Positions 28,601 through 36,506 of a stretch of 64,000 nt of DNA are shown piece by piece. Every line of letters begins with the position of its first letter. The first letter of the stretch is position 1. The DNA lies in NCBI GenBank assembly GCA_045593555.1, contig JAZNWU010000037.1:62001-126000 (forward strand). Reading direction: 5' to 3'. Both the position numbers and the translations under genes were made by a program. The DNA is from Fimenecus sp045593555. Its GTDB lineage: Bacteria; Bacillota; Clostridia; Oscillospirales; Acutalibacteraceae. A model generated the notes under the pieces. That model was not told the origin of the DNA and searched no databases. It saw nothing but the letters and a program-made list of their open reading frames with translations.

Positions 28601-31164
28601 ATTATTCCGGACTTAAGGTTGTTTCTGATTATTTTGAATTAACAGGAACAGAGTTCAACGAAGAAACAAACGCAGTTACAGTAACACTTAACTGGATTAA
28701 GCAGACTCAGGCTATTGACCCTGCAACAGCAAATCCGATATGTATCGTAAGCGGTGCAACAGCAACACCAAAGGATACTGCTGACTGGGGCTCGAAGGAA
28801 AAGCTTGATATTGTAACATACGGTCAGATTGACTATAAGATTTATCTTCGTGCAAATGCACTTTACACATTCTCAAGTAAGCCTGAAAATCAAGATGTTT
28901 ACGGGTTGTATCCATTTGTAAATCCAAATCTTGAATCAGAAAAAGGCGGATATTTTGAAGATACTCATGCAACATTTGAGGATAAGTACACATTAATTTG
29001 TGCTAATAATGACGGTTGGGTAAATGTTGACGGTGGCTATGCTTATTACGAAGGTGGCTTACAGTTAACAGGTGTTCATAAAATTGATGGTTACTATTAT
29101 GACTTTGGTGAGAATGGTGTAAATGTTGGTAAGACAAAGTACACAGGCTTACTTTATGATGAAGATTTAGAAGCTTATTGCTATGCACAGAACGGTGAGT
29201 TAGTATCAGGATGGCAGCAAATCGGTGAAGATTGGTATCATTTTGATTCAGAAACACTTACAGCAACTGTTGGTGAAGCAGAACTCTTTGGTGGTGTTAT
29301 TTACAATTTTGAAGAGACAGGTAAGCTTTCAACAGGCGTATGGGCACCAACTCTCTATGGTATGAGATATTATTACGGACCAAGCTGGCATCAAAAAGGT
29401 TGGTATAATATTGATGGCAAGGATTATTGTTTTGAGAAGTACGTTCGTCTTGAGGATGGGTATAGTATTGTTCATGAAAGTAACGTATTAAAAGTTTATT
29501 ATTTCAACGATGATGGTTCTTGTGACAAAACAACTGTAATTCCTGATGGCTTTTACACTGACAAAAAAGGTTATTTCTATTCAAAGAATGGAGCACCATT
29601 AACAGGATTACAACAGATTGATGGCAACTACTATTATTTTGATATGTATGGTTATGCAGTAAAAAATTGCACTATTGCAGGGCGTACTTTTGGTGACGAT
29701 TATAAGGGTGTTACCGGATTAATTGAAGTTGATGGTAAGCTTTGCTATTATGCTGATGGTAAGCCAAAAATGGCGGGTCTTATTTGTATTGATGGTGATT
29801 ACTATTTTGCTTACGGTTCAAACGGTGAAGTAATAGTAGATAAGGTGTATTATGTATGGCAGGGAAACGGTATTATTCCGGAGTCAAATCGTGAATTTGG
29901 ACCAGACGGTAAAATGCTTCAGGGAATAGTTGAAAAAGACGGTACTCTTTATTACTATGAAATGGGTAAGGGTTATGCAGCCGGATTAGTATGTGTTGAT
30001 GGTGATTATTACTTTGCAGGTGGCACAAATGGTGAAATTATTACTAATCAGTCATATTATGTATGGCAGGGTAACGGTATAATCCCAGAATCAACACGTG
30101 AATTTGGCCCTGATGGTAAGATGCTTGATGGCATTATTGAAAAAGATGGTATGCTTTATTACTACGATATGGGTCAGCCAAAAATGGCAGGTCTTGTTTG
30201 TGTAGATGGAGATTACTATTTTGCATATGGTTCAAATGGAGAAATAATAGTAAATCAGACATATTATACTTGGAAAACAAATGATTTACTTCCTGAGGCA
30301 AATCGTGAATTTGGGCCTGATGGTAAAATGCTTGATGGTATCGTTGAAAAGGATGGTACATTATATTACTATGTAATGGGTCAGCCAAAAATGGCAGGGC
30401 TTATCTGCATTGATGGTGATTACTATTTTGCATATGGTTCACATGGTGAAGTGATAGTAAATCAAGCGTATTATGTATGGCAAGGAAACGGTTTACTTCC
30501 GGAATCAACTCGTGAGTTCGGACCTGATGGTAAAATGCTTGATGGTATTGTTGAAAAAGATGGTACGTTATATTACTATGTAATGGGTCAGCCAAAAATG
30601 GCAGGTCTTATCTGCATTGATGGTGACTACTATTTTGCATATGGCACAAAAGGTGAATTAGTAGTTAACAAGAAATATTACACTTGGAAAACAAACGATT
30701 TACTTCCTGCAGCAAATCGTGAGTTCGGACCTGACGGTAAAATGCTTGACGGTATCGTTGAAAAGGATGGTAAGCTATACTATTACGAATTGGGTCAGCC
30801 GAAAATGGCAGGTCTTGTATGCATAGATGGTGATTACTATTTCGCTCACGGGAAAAATGGTGAAGTTGCAACAAGTAAGCAATATGTTTGGAAATCAAAT
30901 GGCCTTATGCCTGAAGGAAATTATGAATTTGGCGAAGATGGTAAGTTGCTTAATGGATTCATAACTCGTGATGGCGAAATTTATTATTTTGTAAATGGTA
31001 AACCTGGCAGAGTTGGTCTTAATTATATAGATGGTTATTATTATTTCGTTGATTATGGTGGACGATTAATAAGAAATCGTAAAGCATATTACGTGTGGGA
31101 GACTAATGGCTTATCAGTAGAAATGAATTACAATTTTGATGAATATGGTCGTGTAATCATTTAA
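22651..31164 (+). CDS. Giant secreted multidomain protein: InlB-type repeat, dockerin-like module, NAGPA domain, wall/glucan-binding repeats (2837 aa)
   Basis: The signal peptide is MIKKNSKKLLALVLAVLM...LAS. From N to C: a helical region; a divergent InlB B-repeat-like domain (about 253-330); a beta-helix-like region; a dockerin-like Ca-loop pair (about 915-970: DVNGDGTVDGFD and DVNADGIVNSTD); and a Cys-pair ribbon region (about 1005-1125: CSLCG, CSVC, CSRCG). Then come a helical domain (about 1126-1440), a phosphodiester glycosidase/NAGPA-type domain (about 1456-1690; GVNGSGFN, ASRTAVGI, INLDGGGSS) and Ig-like domains. From about 2123 to the end are YYYF/YYYY-type repeats like choline- or glucan-binding modules, including seven near-identical units of about 69 aa. 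It lies in the polysaccharide operon, which suggests a surface enzyme acting on or bound to the polymer. Confidence 0.85.
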   Translation: MIKKNSKKLLALVLAVLMAVSCIPIQVLASGTTNDTDINLKWDFIVEVNTILVKYFGKVDPTNEEIEKAVLQMDYETYMSAQADIEGAKASFMSLSEEEQESVLDLESVEKLGYMEDTMIKLTSPMLLTGESATLCDGSITAAVDSNGTLTESSGTVTVTAKGSVFSKKTATITITNASSTDGAVTFNYSVSSYNSFSVDGNSSSDSGSYTKQLAAGESMTITIQSKSGLSGTTVTLTLNSFSFTVAKDSSSVTFDYDSSKGSVSLDGTAVADGYVTEITKDGATLTATPNSGVTFLGWTDGDGVILSKDATFTYTPFTDGTVKALFDDGSAFFGVGSTYLSNNLSLAVSYAQSSGSTVIYLVNNGTLPAGDYTIPAGITLLIPFDSANTNYTTEPEYLTPDTDNPYVKPVAFRTLTMASGANLIINGALSIPAKHVGMSGAQVEKGNAPTGNVGFIKMNTNSNITVNNGGNLYAYGYITGSGKVTANSGATVYEYFQVGDFPGGSNTSKLADAKQVFLFSQYYIQNIEVPLRIYSGAKETAVATMDTGFIDKTTTLEFISNSNAMFVLSSGYVEKRYDGNLDRLVVDLYGDVSMSPISFDVATGLTSISINSADYALPITHSLTINAKSGSTFTLSQDIAMLPGAEINIDEGATGSLGAGVSAYIYDVDSWGCYIFHGNSTDTSYNNKRFVAPPYAPGRVNARTESSLKDAAVCVNGTFDATAGFIYTTTNATGTSTSLTTTGGANIYSTGRGKILVTPSANVTTYQFDKCIDDVGIEYVSITAEQAKLTNADGSFTSTSTINDSGVDCKVFVYENGTWVHHDFDSTGTCTVCGTKAPALSVKDSINGAIDHSALYAYTVETAKPADVFEVVNGGLMEVVPNEKGYNNATGSKILVEKSDGTIFRTYTVIVFGDVNGDGTVDGFDALEIDLAINGYTTLSGEFAIAADVNADGIVNSTDYDKVCSVANLTSVLENPMVANAATVSFTEAQVMPVMTAEACAHNYEEAVTAPTCTQKGYSVFTCSLCGNSYIGNEIEATGHTVVKEDEVPATCLATGMTTGTYCSVCNEVIIAQTETPALGHNMVMQEGKPATYSSSGWEAYERCSRCGAGEFVKLEKLETPLIEDFETFVMYLGLLESLAYMYSEVAPETDPAELVIKYIRTGVDRYNSGSWEIMAGKEDKEFAKYVAEIEDGLNLSIPDEPESWLAICSLKNLGMILMPNGELEDIGHMFGVMDITYHNKGSQNHADVAGWAGDIVDLINDTADGYADGLGEAIPVTGTVEEMTEIISTYYLADPDADCDDGAFDLFDMRSDLDGLYFMQTIDFVNYKVDIEAMYGDFVLALMGYFTDTLNDVQRAKFYLENRLGTTGTREEIRNKVYLTYTSNKMIATLEGTKEFKVDDITDLRTACCYAFADYVCKLAGDYVENNVNDAFTVFNSEYSTLAPGITQTIRQATTADGKQMVYHLATADINRDDVNVYANYGDNDPTKGWKMQTVKDQMTAAQNNNADVENFNVIAGVNGSGFNMSTGEPSGLLIMNGVVYQDINSQGFFGIDYDGNAVIGTQEEYNTIYKGKLKEAISGFSGVLIKDGKIVASKDNTTRASRTAVGITATGKVVFMVLDGRQEPYSCGGSMYEIAQILYEAGCVEAINLDGGGSSTYVAKQEGADTFDVVNKPSDGYARSVSTSWYIASTAPSSTAFDHAVIESEYDYATENSTVVFTAKGVSATGNEAELPEGVFWAVDNEKNATITSDGVLTALKNGETVEVRLMSGEEILASKTLQIIVPTSVYFSRKNANVIYGEGYELPVVARVGNKKIAFNAQDIDFELSSRNAGTINGFTFVADEVSGVKNVVVTAKLAADNSIEAKMDLVLNKLGEATFDFNNATGGNRLLAWNRDVSNATTEDNVNYQIVDVNKDMDTTYAFAIDMTQLQIPAQLQDIVYMLPGAGEADASAWKFLLQLAERVSDMTTVTATINFDKNLQVDYSGLKVVSDYFELTGTEFNEETNAVTVTLNWIKQTQAIDPATANPICIVSGATATPKDTADWGSKEKLDIVTYGQIDYKIYLRANALYTFSSKPENQDVYGLYPFVNPNLESEKGGYFEDTHATFEDKYTLICANNDGWVNVDGGYAYYEGGLQLTGVHKIDGYYYDFGENGVNVGKTKYTGLLYDEDLEAYCYAQNGELVSGWQQIGEDWYHFDSETLTATVGEAELFGGVIYNFEETGKLSTGVWAPTLYGMRYYYGPSWHQKGWYNIDGKDYCFEKYVRLEDGYSIVHESNVLKVYYFNDDGSCDKTTVIPDGFYTDKKGYFYSKNGAPLTGLQQIDGNYYYFDMYGYAVKNCTIAGRTFGDDYKGVTGLIEVDGKLCYYADGKPKMAGLICIDGDYYFAYGSNGEVIVDKVYYVWQGNGIIPESNREFGPDGKMLQGIVEKDGTLYYYEMGKGYAAGLVCVDGDYYFAGGTNGEIITNQSYYVWQGNGIIPESTREFGPDGKMLDGIIEKDGMLYYYDMGQPKMAGLVCVDGDYYFAYGSNGEIIVNQTYYTWKTNDLLPEANREFGPDGKMLDGIVEKDGTLYYYVMGQPKMAGLICIDGDYYFAYGSHGEVIVNQAYYVWQGNGLLPESTREFGPDGKMLDGIVEKDGTLYYYVMGQPKMAGLICIDGDYYFAYGTKGELVVNKKYYTWKTNDLLPAANREFGPDGKMLDGIVEKDGKLYYYELGQPKMAGLVCIDGDYYFAHGKNGEVATSKQYVWKSNGLMPEGNYEFGEDGKLLNGFITRDGEIYYFVNGKPGRVGLNYIDGYYYFVDYGGRLIRNRKAYYVWETNGLSVEMNYNFDEYGRVII
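29731..31161 (+). repeat. Seven tandem 207-bp (69-aa) in-frame repeats
   Basis: Units begin at 29731, 29938, 30145, 30352, 30559, 30766 (this one 204 bp) and 30970. Each starts D-G-x-L-Y-Y-Y and contains DGDYYFA and REFGPDGKMLDGI. A segment in the middle switches between two versions (YVWQGNG in units 1, 2 and 4; YTWKTND in units 3 and 5), which suggests shuffling by recombination. The last two units are diverged. Confidence 0.9.
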
Positions 31165-31190
31165 TTAGATATATGTAACATTTATTAATA

Positions 31191-31229
31191 AAACATCCTC
31201 AACCCGACATACGGATTGAGGATGTTTTG
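31191..31229 (+). terminator. Intrinsic terminator after the giant gene
   Basis: A 12-bp perfect stem (AAACATCCTCAA / TTGAGGATGTTT) with a 13-nt loop. It may stop or reduce transcription into the last two polysaccharide genes. Confidence 0.8.
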
Positions 31230-31253
31230 AAGAAGAGATATGGAGAAAAATGA

Positions 31254-32402
31254 ATGACTCGTTCAAAACATTATAAAATCATAATTTGTGCTTTGGTCTT
31301 TACTGTTTTTATAGCTTTAGTGTTTTGTGCTGTAAGTTTAGATATGGTGGAAAAGCATAAAGACAACTTTGAAGAAGAGTTTAAAGCGGAAATTGATGTT
31401 GTTCTTCCGGAAAAGATTTATGTAGCAAATGAAGCTGTTGTTGAGTGGATGAATGGAACGGACACAGCAAAAAATGTTTATAACAAATACATAGAGTATG
31501 GTACAATGGATTATACAAAACCAATCACTCTTTTACATACAATAGAAAATCTTCCGTTAGATTGTGAAATTGAAACTCAGTGTATTACCGTGACAGACAA
31601 AGATTATTCCAAGGTGGTTTTCTCTCAAAATATTTCTCCAGAAAAACGCTCAGTAAGTCTTGAGAATTTAAGACCTGATACTAATTATGAATATTTAATT
31701 CAAATTGCATTTTCAAACGGAAAAAAGATTGAAAAATCTGGCGTTTTCAAGACTGAACAATCAAAATGTTTTTTACTAATTGATGGTGCAAGAAATGTGA
31801 GAGATATCGGAACAACAAAAACTGTTGATGGCAGACAGATTAAAAAGTATATGCTGTATCGTGGTACTGAATTGGACGGAGGAATATATCCAAGATATAC
31901 AATTACACAAGACGGAAAGAATTACATGCTTAATGTTTTAAACATCAAGACTGAAGTGGATTTAAGATGGTATGACGAAAAAACAATGAAGGATGCTTTG
32001 GGGCCAGATGTAAATCATGTTTATTATCCAGTTGCAGCTTATAGTGAGTTCTTTGAAACTGATTATTCTTCAGAAAACTTAAAAAATATTTTTTCTGAAT
32101 TGTCAAATTCAGATGCATATCCTGTTTATTTACATTGCGCCGTTGGTGCCGATAGAACAGGTACAGTTATCTATATATTAGGAGCATTACTTGGTTTAGA
32201 TGAAAAAAGTCTTTATCAGGAGTGGGAATGTTCTGTACTCTTTCTTGGTGACTCTTTCTATGATGATATGGACATGTTTGTTGAAAGATTTAAGCAACTC
32301 CCGGGCGATACAATGCAAGAAAAAGCAGAGAAATATCTTTTATCAATCGGTGTTACAATGGAAGAAATTGAAAGCATAAGAGAAATCTTATTAACAGATT
32401 AA
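31254..32402 (+). CDS. Membrane-anchored extracytoplasmic tyrosine/dual-specificity-type phosphatase
   Basis: 382 residues. An N-terminal membrane segment (about 8-30) is followed by an Fn3-like domain (about 100-165; LRPDTNYEYLIQIAF) and a C-terminal phosphatase domain. The catalytic signature is H294-C295-A-V-G-A-D-R301-T-G, i.e. HCx5R, with upstream DGARNVRDIG as in the Y_phosphatase3/Siw14-like family. The anchor topology predicts a catalytic domain outside the cytoplasm. It therefore may not act on the CpsD kinase and could act on surface phospho-compounds. AGAAGAGATATGGAG precedes the start. Confidence 0.85.
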   Translation: MTRSKHYKIIICALVFTVFIALVFCAVSLDMVEKHKDNFEEEFKAEIDVVLPEKIYVANEAVVEWMNGTDTAKNVYNKYIEYGTMDYTKPITLLHTIENLPLDCEIETQCITVTDKDYSKVVFSQNISPEKRSVSLENLRPDTNYEYLIQIAFSNGKKIEKSGVFKTEQSKCFLLIDGARNVRDIGTTKTVDGRQIKKYMLYRGTELDGGIYPRYTITQDGKNYMLNVLNIKTEVDLRWYDEKTMKDALGPDVNHVYYPVAAYSEFFETDYSSENLKNIFSELSNSDAYPVYLHCAVGADRTGTVIYILGALLGLDEKSLYQEWECSVLFLGDSFYDDMDMFVERFKQLPGDTMQEKAEKYLLSIGVTMEEIESIREILLTD

Positions 32403-32421
32403 AAGTAAAGGAGCGTTTGGC

Positions 32422-33753
32422 ATGAAAACTAAACAGGTATTTAATAATGCCAAATGGATTATTGTGTGCAAAATTGCACAATCTCTTTTGCAATTTCTTG
32501 TTGGCATAATTTCAGCAAGATATTTAGGTCCGTCAAATTACGGATTGATAAATTATGCTGCATCTGTTGTGGCTTTTGCATTACCCATAGTAAAATTAGG
32601 TTTTGATAATACTTTAGTCAAAGAATTAATTGATAAACCCCATAAGGAAGGGGAAATACTGGGAACATCCCTTACCCTGAATTTTATCACCTCACTTATT
32701 TCAATCGTCGGTGTTTTCATTTTTGTTTTCGTTGCAAATGCCGGTGAGAAGGTTACAATTCTTGTGTGCTTACTTTATAGCCTTATGCTTGTGTTTTTTG
32801 TCCTTGAAATGACACAGTATTGGTTTCAGTATAGGCTTTTATCAAAATATTCTTCTGTTGTAATGCTTATATCTTATTTTTGTGTTTCGGCATATAAAAT
32901 TTTCTTATTGGTAACGGAAAAAAGTGTATTTTGGTTTGCTGTATCTCATTCAATTGAATACGGAATTGTGGGAATTCTGTTGGTAATCATTTATTTTAAG
33001 ATAGGTGGACAGAAATTCAGCTTTTCAAAATCAACTGCAAAAGAAATACTCAGCAGAAGCAAGTATTATATTATAGCTTCCTTACTGGTTGTTGTTTTTC
33101 AGAATGTGGGCGTTATATTGCTTTCAAATCTTTCAGGATACGATGAAACAGGGTATTATACATCAGCAATGACAAGTGCTGCAGTATTACAATTTGTTTA
33201 TACTGCGATTATGGATTCATACAGACCACTTATTTTAACAGCAAAAAAAGAAGAAACAGAGAAGTACGAGAAAACTGTTTCAGGACTTTACGGAATAATT
33301 GTATATACATCACTTGCACAAAGTATAGTATTTGCAATATTCAGTAAGCTGATTATTTCCGTTTTATATGGTGCTGATTTTATATCAGCAGTTCCTGTAC
33401 TCAGGATTCTTGTGTGGTTCTGTCCGTTTTCATTTATGGGAACAGTGCGAAACATCTGGCTTTTAGCCGAGGAAAAGCAAAAAGAACTCTGGAAAATCAA
33501 CCTTTTTGGTGTTATTGTCAATACAATTTCAAATGCAATTCTTATTCCGTTTGCAGGTGCTTGTGGTGCGGCTGTTGCAGCATTTATAACACAATTCTTA
33601 ATGAATTTTGTCCTTGGATTTGTTTATAAGCCTATCAGAAAAAACAATGAACTTATGCTGAAAGGCTTAAATCCAAAATTTGCATTTCACGAATTCAAAT
33701 CAATTTGGAATTTGTTGATTGGCAACAGATTTTCAAAAAAGAACAACAAATAA
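32422..33753 (+). CDS. Polysaccharide flippase (Wzx, oligosaccharide flippase/MVF family)
   Basis: 443 residues with about 12-14 hydrophobic segments. The N-terminus (WIIVCKIAQSLLQFLVGIIS, ARYLGPSNYGLINYA) is characteristic of Wzx-type flippases. It moves undecaprenyl-PP-linked repeat units across the membrane for the Wzy polymerase at 21324. AAAGGAGCG is the ribosome site. It is the last gene of the locus. Confidence 0.9.
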   Translation: MKTKQVFNNAKWIIVCKIAQSLLQFLVGIISARYLGPSNYGLINYAASVVAFALPIVKLGFDNTLVKELIDKPHKEGEILGTSLTLNFITSLISIVGVFIFVFVANAGEKVTILVCLLYSLMLVFFVLEMTQYWFQYRLLSKYSSVVMLISYFCVSAYKIFLLVTEKSVFWFAVSHSIEYGIVGILLVIIYFKIGGQKFSFSKSTAKEILSRSKYYIIASLLVVVFQNVGVILLSNLSGYDETGYYTSAMTSAAVLQFVYTAIMDSYRPLILTAKKEETEKYEKTVSGLYGIIVYTSLAQSIVFAIFSKLIISVLYGADFISAVPVLRILVWFCPFSFMGTVRNIWLLAEEKQKELWKINLFGVIVNTISNAILIPFAGACGAAVAAFITQFLMNFVLGFVYKPIRKNNELMLKGLNPKFAFHEFKSIWNLLIGNRFSKKNNK

Positions 33754-33758
33754 AGCAA

Positions 33759-33782
33759 TCCTCATCGAGAAATCGGTGGGGA
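33759..33782 (+). terminator. Putative terminator of the polysaccharide locus
   Basis: A 10-bp stem (TCCTCATCGA / TCGGTGGGGA, with G.T pairs) closed by a GAAA tetraloop, 6 bp after the flippase stop. The U-run is poor (ATTTGAATTT), so termination strength is uncertain. Confidence 0.5.
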
Positions 33783-33846
33783 ATTTGAATTTAATGAACA
33801 GTTTATTGTCTGTTGTTAAAAAATTATCAAGATGTTGTGGCACCTA

Positions 33847-33876
33847 TTGACAAGATATGTAAAAAAAATGTATAAT
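33847..33876 (+). promoter_or_regulatory. Sigma-A type promoter of the SDR pair
   Basis: Consensus TTGACA, 18-bp spacer, TATAAT, ending 36 bp before the ATG at 33913. Confidence 0.85.
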
Positions 33877-33912
33877 TATTAAGTATGAAATAATGAAAAT
33901 GGGGGTATTCCT

Positions 33913-35424
33913 ATGCAGAAAAAGACAGTTGCTCTTACTGGTTCATCAGGTACTATGGGATGGGCTGGATTTAAAGAGCTTTATGCAAAAAAAGATAAGT
34001 TCAACATTGTTGTTCTTAATCGTGACAGTAAAAAGAATCGTGATAAGTTCGCAGATTATGTAAATGACCCTGCAGTTAAACTTGTTTGGGGTGACCTTAC
34101 AAATTACAACGATGTTCTCGAAATGGTAACAGGTGCTGACTATGTTCTTCACGTTGGTGGTATGGTTTCACCTGCAGCTGACTATTATCCAGTTAAGACA
34201 CAGAAGACAAATGTTACTGCAGCTCAGAATATTGTTAATGCTATTAAGGCACAGCCAAATCCTGATGCAGTTAAGGTTGTTTACATAGGAACAGTTGCTG
34301 AAACAGGTGACAGAAATGCTCCTATTCATTGGGGTAGAACAGGTGACCCACTTAAGGTAAGTGTTTATGACCACTATGCAATCAGTAAAATTAAGGCTGA
34401 AGCAGTTTTTGCTGAGTCAGGTCTTAAATATTGGGTATCACTTCGTCAGTCAGGTATCCTTTATCCTGAAATTCTTAAAAATCTTGAACCTATTATGTAT
34501 CATGTTCCAATCAATGGTGTTCTTGAATGGGCAACAGTTGAAGATTCAGGTCGTCTTCTTGCAAATGTTTGTGGCGATGATATTCCTGAAGAATTCTGGA
34601 GAAACTTCTATAATATCGGTTCAGGTGAAGAATACAGAATCACAAACTTTGAATTTGAAGACCTTCTTCTCGGTACATTAGGTCTTGGTTCACCAAAGAA
34701 ACTTTTTGAGCCACATTGGTTCACAACTCGTAATTTCCACGGTCAGTGGTATTATGATGGTGATAAACTTGAAAACTACTGTCATTTCCGTGCTAATATT
34801 CCTGTTAAGCAGTACTTTAAGAGCATGATGGATAAGGTTGAGTCATTCTATAAATTGGCTTTCCTTGCAAAACCATTTGCACCAATCCTTAAGACTCTAT
34901 GGATGAAGAAGATTGCACAGACTCCTGAATATGGTACACTTTGGTGGGCAGAGAATAAAGTTGATGTCAGAATGAAAGCTTACTATGGTAGTATGGAAGA
35001 ATATGAAAAACTTCCAAGAAGCTGGAAAGATTTTGAAGTTATTATTCCATCAAAGAAAACAACTGCAAGTGATGTTGTTGTTCTCGACCACGGTTATGAT
35101 GAAACAAAACCATTTGATACTCTTACTCTTGAAGACCTTCAGAAAGCAGCCGAATTCAGAGGTGGTAAGTGTCTTGCAACTGAAATCGTTGATATGTACA
35201 CTCCTGTTAAATGGGTAAGTGCAAGAGGTAACGAGTTCGAAATGTCACCAAACCTTGTTCTTAAGGGTGGCCATTGGTGTCCTGCTGAACTTCCTTGGCC
35301 TTGGAACTATGATGAAGAAGCAAGAATCAATCCATTCTTTGCTCAGGTCTGGGACCGTCAGGGTGAAAATAACGTATATGGTCCTGAAATCTTTGATAAC
35401 TTTAAGGAGAAGGTTACAGAATGA
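33913..35424 (+). CDS. NAD(P)-dependent epimerase/dehydratase-type SDR, extended, with extra C-terminal domain
   Basis: 503 residues. The N-terminal Rossmann motif is TGSSGTMGWAG (about 9-19, atypical T-G-S-S-G-x-x-G). It has the acidic GDLTNY loop and a Y-x-x-x-K catalytic pair in YDHYAISKIKAE (about 154-165). Residues beyond about 330 form an additional domain not seen in standard UDP-sugar epimerases. ATGGGGGTATTCCT precedes the start. It overlaps the next SDR gene by ATGA, so the two are co-translated and probably act together. Substrate unknown. Confidence 0.75.
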   Translation: MQKKTVALTGSSGTMGWAGFKELYAKKDKFNIVVLNRDSKKNRDKFADYVNDPAVKLVWGDLTNYNDVLEMVTGADYVLHVGGMVSPAADYYPVKTQKTNVTAAQNIVNAIKAQPNPDAVKVVYIGTVAETGDRNAPIHWGRTGDPLKVSVYDHYAISKIKAEAVFAESGLKYWVSLRQSGILYPEILKNLEPIMYHVPINGVLEWATVEDSGRLLANVCGDDIPEEFWRNFYNIGSGEEYRITNFEFEDLLLGTLGLGSPKKLFEPHWFTTRNFHGQWYYDGDKLENYCHFRANIPVKQYFKSMMDKVESFYKLAFLAKPFAPILKTLWMKKIAQTPEYGTLWWAENKVDVRMKAYYGSMEEYEKLPRSWKDFEVIIPSKKTTASDVVVLDHGYDETKPFDTLTLEDLQKAAEFRGGKCLATEIVDMYTPVKWVSARGNEFEMSPNLVLKGGHWCPAELPWPWNYDEEARINPFFAQVWDRQGENNVYGPEIFDNFKEKVTE

Positions 35425-36440
35425 AAGTATTTATGATTGGCGGCACTGGTCTTTTGGGCTGTGAGGCTGCAAGAATTTTTATCGAAAGAGGACATGAAGT
35501 AACAAGTGTTGCTCTTCCTCCATTACCAGAAGGAGCTCCGATTCCACAGGAAATGAAATTGGAATTCTGCAATATTTATGAAAAGTCTGATGACGAAATC
35601 CGTGAACTTCTTCGTGGTCACGATTGTTTCGTATTTGCAGCAGGTATTGACGAACGTGTTGAATTCCCTGCACCTGTTTATGATGCATATTATAAGTACA
35701 ACATTCAGCCACTTGAGAGAATTCTTCCTCTTTGTAAAGAAGTTGGCGTTAAGAAGGCTGTTATTCTCGGCTCATATTTTGCTTATCTTGCAAAGGAAAG
35801 ACCTGATATGAAGCTTACTGAAAAGCATCCATATATCAGAAGCCGTATTGACCAGGAAAATGTTGCATTCTCATTCGCTGACGAAAACTTTGATGTATCA
35901 GTTCTTGAACTTCCATACATCTTCGGTACACAGCCTGGCAGAAAGCCTGTTTGGGTTATCCTTATCGAACAGATTAAGAGAATGGATAAGCTTCCATTCA
36001 CAATGTATCCGGGTGGCGGTACAGCAATGCTTACAGTTCGTCAGGTTGGCGAAGTAATCGTTGGTGCTGCTGAAAAATCAAAGGGTGCGAAGGCTTGGCC
36101 TATCAGCATGTATAACCTTACTTGGAAAGAATTCCTTAAGATTGTTTATGCTGCAAGAGGTATGGGCGAAAACCGTAAGATTATCAGTGTTGCACCTTGG
36201 ATGATGCGTATGGGACTTGGCGGAGTTAAGAAAGAATATGCTGAAAAGGGCATTGAAAGTGGTATTGATGTTGACGGACTTGCAGATATTATGGATGTAA
36301 ATCTTTTCATCCCTGATAGCTATTCAAAAGAGCTCGGTGCAACTCCTGACGATATCAAAGCTGCAATCTTTGACTCAATCAAGGTTTCACAGGCATCTTA
36401 CGACGGAAAAGTAAAGCTTCTCGAAATGAAAGGCGAATAA
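35421..36440 (+). CDS. NAD(P)-dependent SDR/NmrA-like epimerase
   Basis: 339 residues with Rossmann motif GGTGLLGCEAARIF (about 6-19), an FVFAAGIDER strand and a GSYFAYL segment where the Y-x-x-x-K region lies. It is translationally coupled to the larger SDR by a 4-bp overlap. The extended-SDR fold is clear, but the reaction cannot be assigned. It could be a paired dehydrogenase/epimerase on a sugar or terpenoid-like substrate; no neighbouring pathway gene helps. Confidence 0.75.
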   Translation: MKVFMIGGTGLLGCEAARIFIERGHEVTSVALPPLPEGAPIPQEMKLEFCNIYEKSDDEIRELLRGHDCFVFAAGIDERVEFPAPVYDAYYKYNIQPLERILPLCKEVGVKKAVILGSYFAYLAKERPDMKLTEKHPYIRSRIDQENVAFSFADENFDVSVLELPYIFGTQPGRKPVWVILIEQIKRMDKLPFTMYPGGGTAMLTVRQVGEVIVGAAEKSKGAKAWPISMYNLTWKEFLKIVYAARGMGENRKIISVAPWMMRMGLGGVKKEYAEKGIESGIDVDGLADIMDVNLFIPDSYSKELGATPDDIKAAIFDSIKVSQASYDGKVKLLEMKGE

Positions 36441-36459
36441 TTTTTCATAAAAGCATATA

Positions 36460-36494
36460 AAAAGAGGTAGTTAAAAAACTACCTCTTATTTTTT
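36460..36494. terminator. Bidirectional intrinsic terminator
   Basis: An 11-bp stem AAGAGGTAGTT / AACTACCTCTT with an AAAA loop, flanked by A-rich and T-rich tracts. It serves the SDR pair and the convergent lipoprotein gene. Confidence 0.9.
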
Positions 36495-36506
36495 ATGTAT
36501 CTGATT

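Noticed and set aside
29731..31161. CRISPR-like or satellite repeat array
   Set aside because: The 207-bp units are in frame, keep coding capacity and match wall/glucan-binding repeat proteins; there are no short repeats with unique spacers.
22651..31164. Cellulosome scaffold or enzyme
   Set aside because: The dockerin-like pair is internal and no cohesin gene is visible in the window; the repeat tail points to wall or glycan binding instead.
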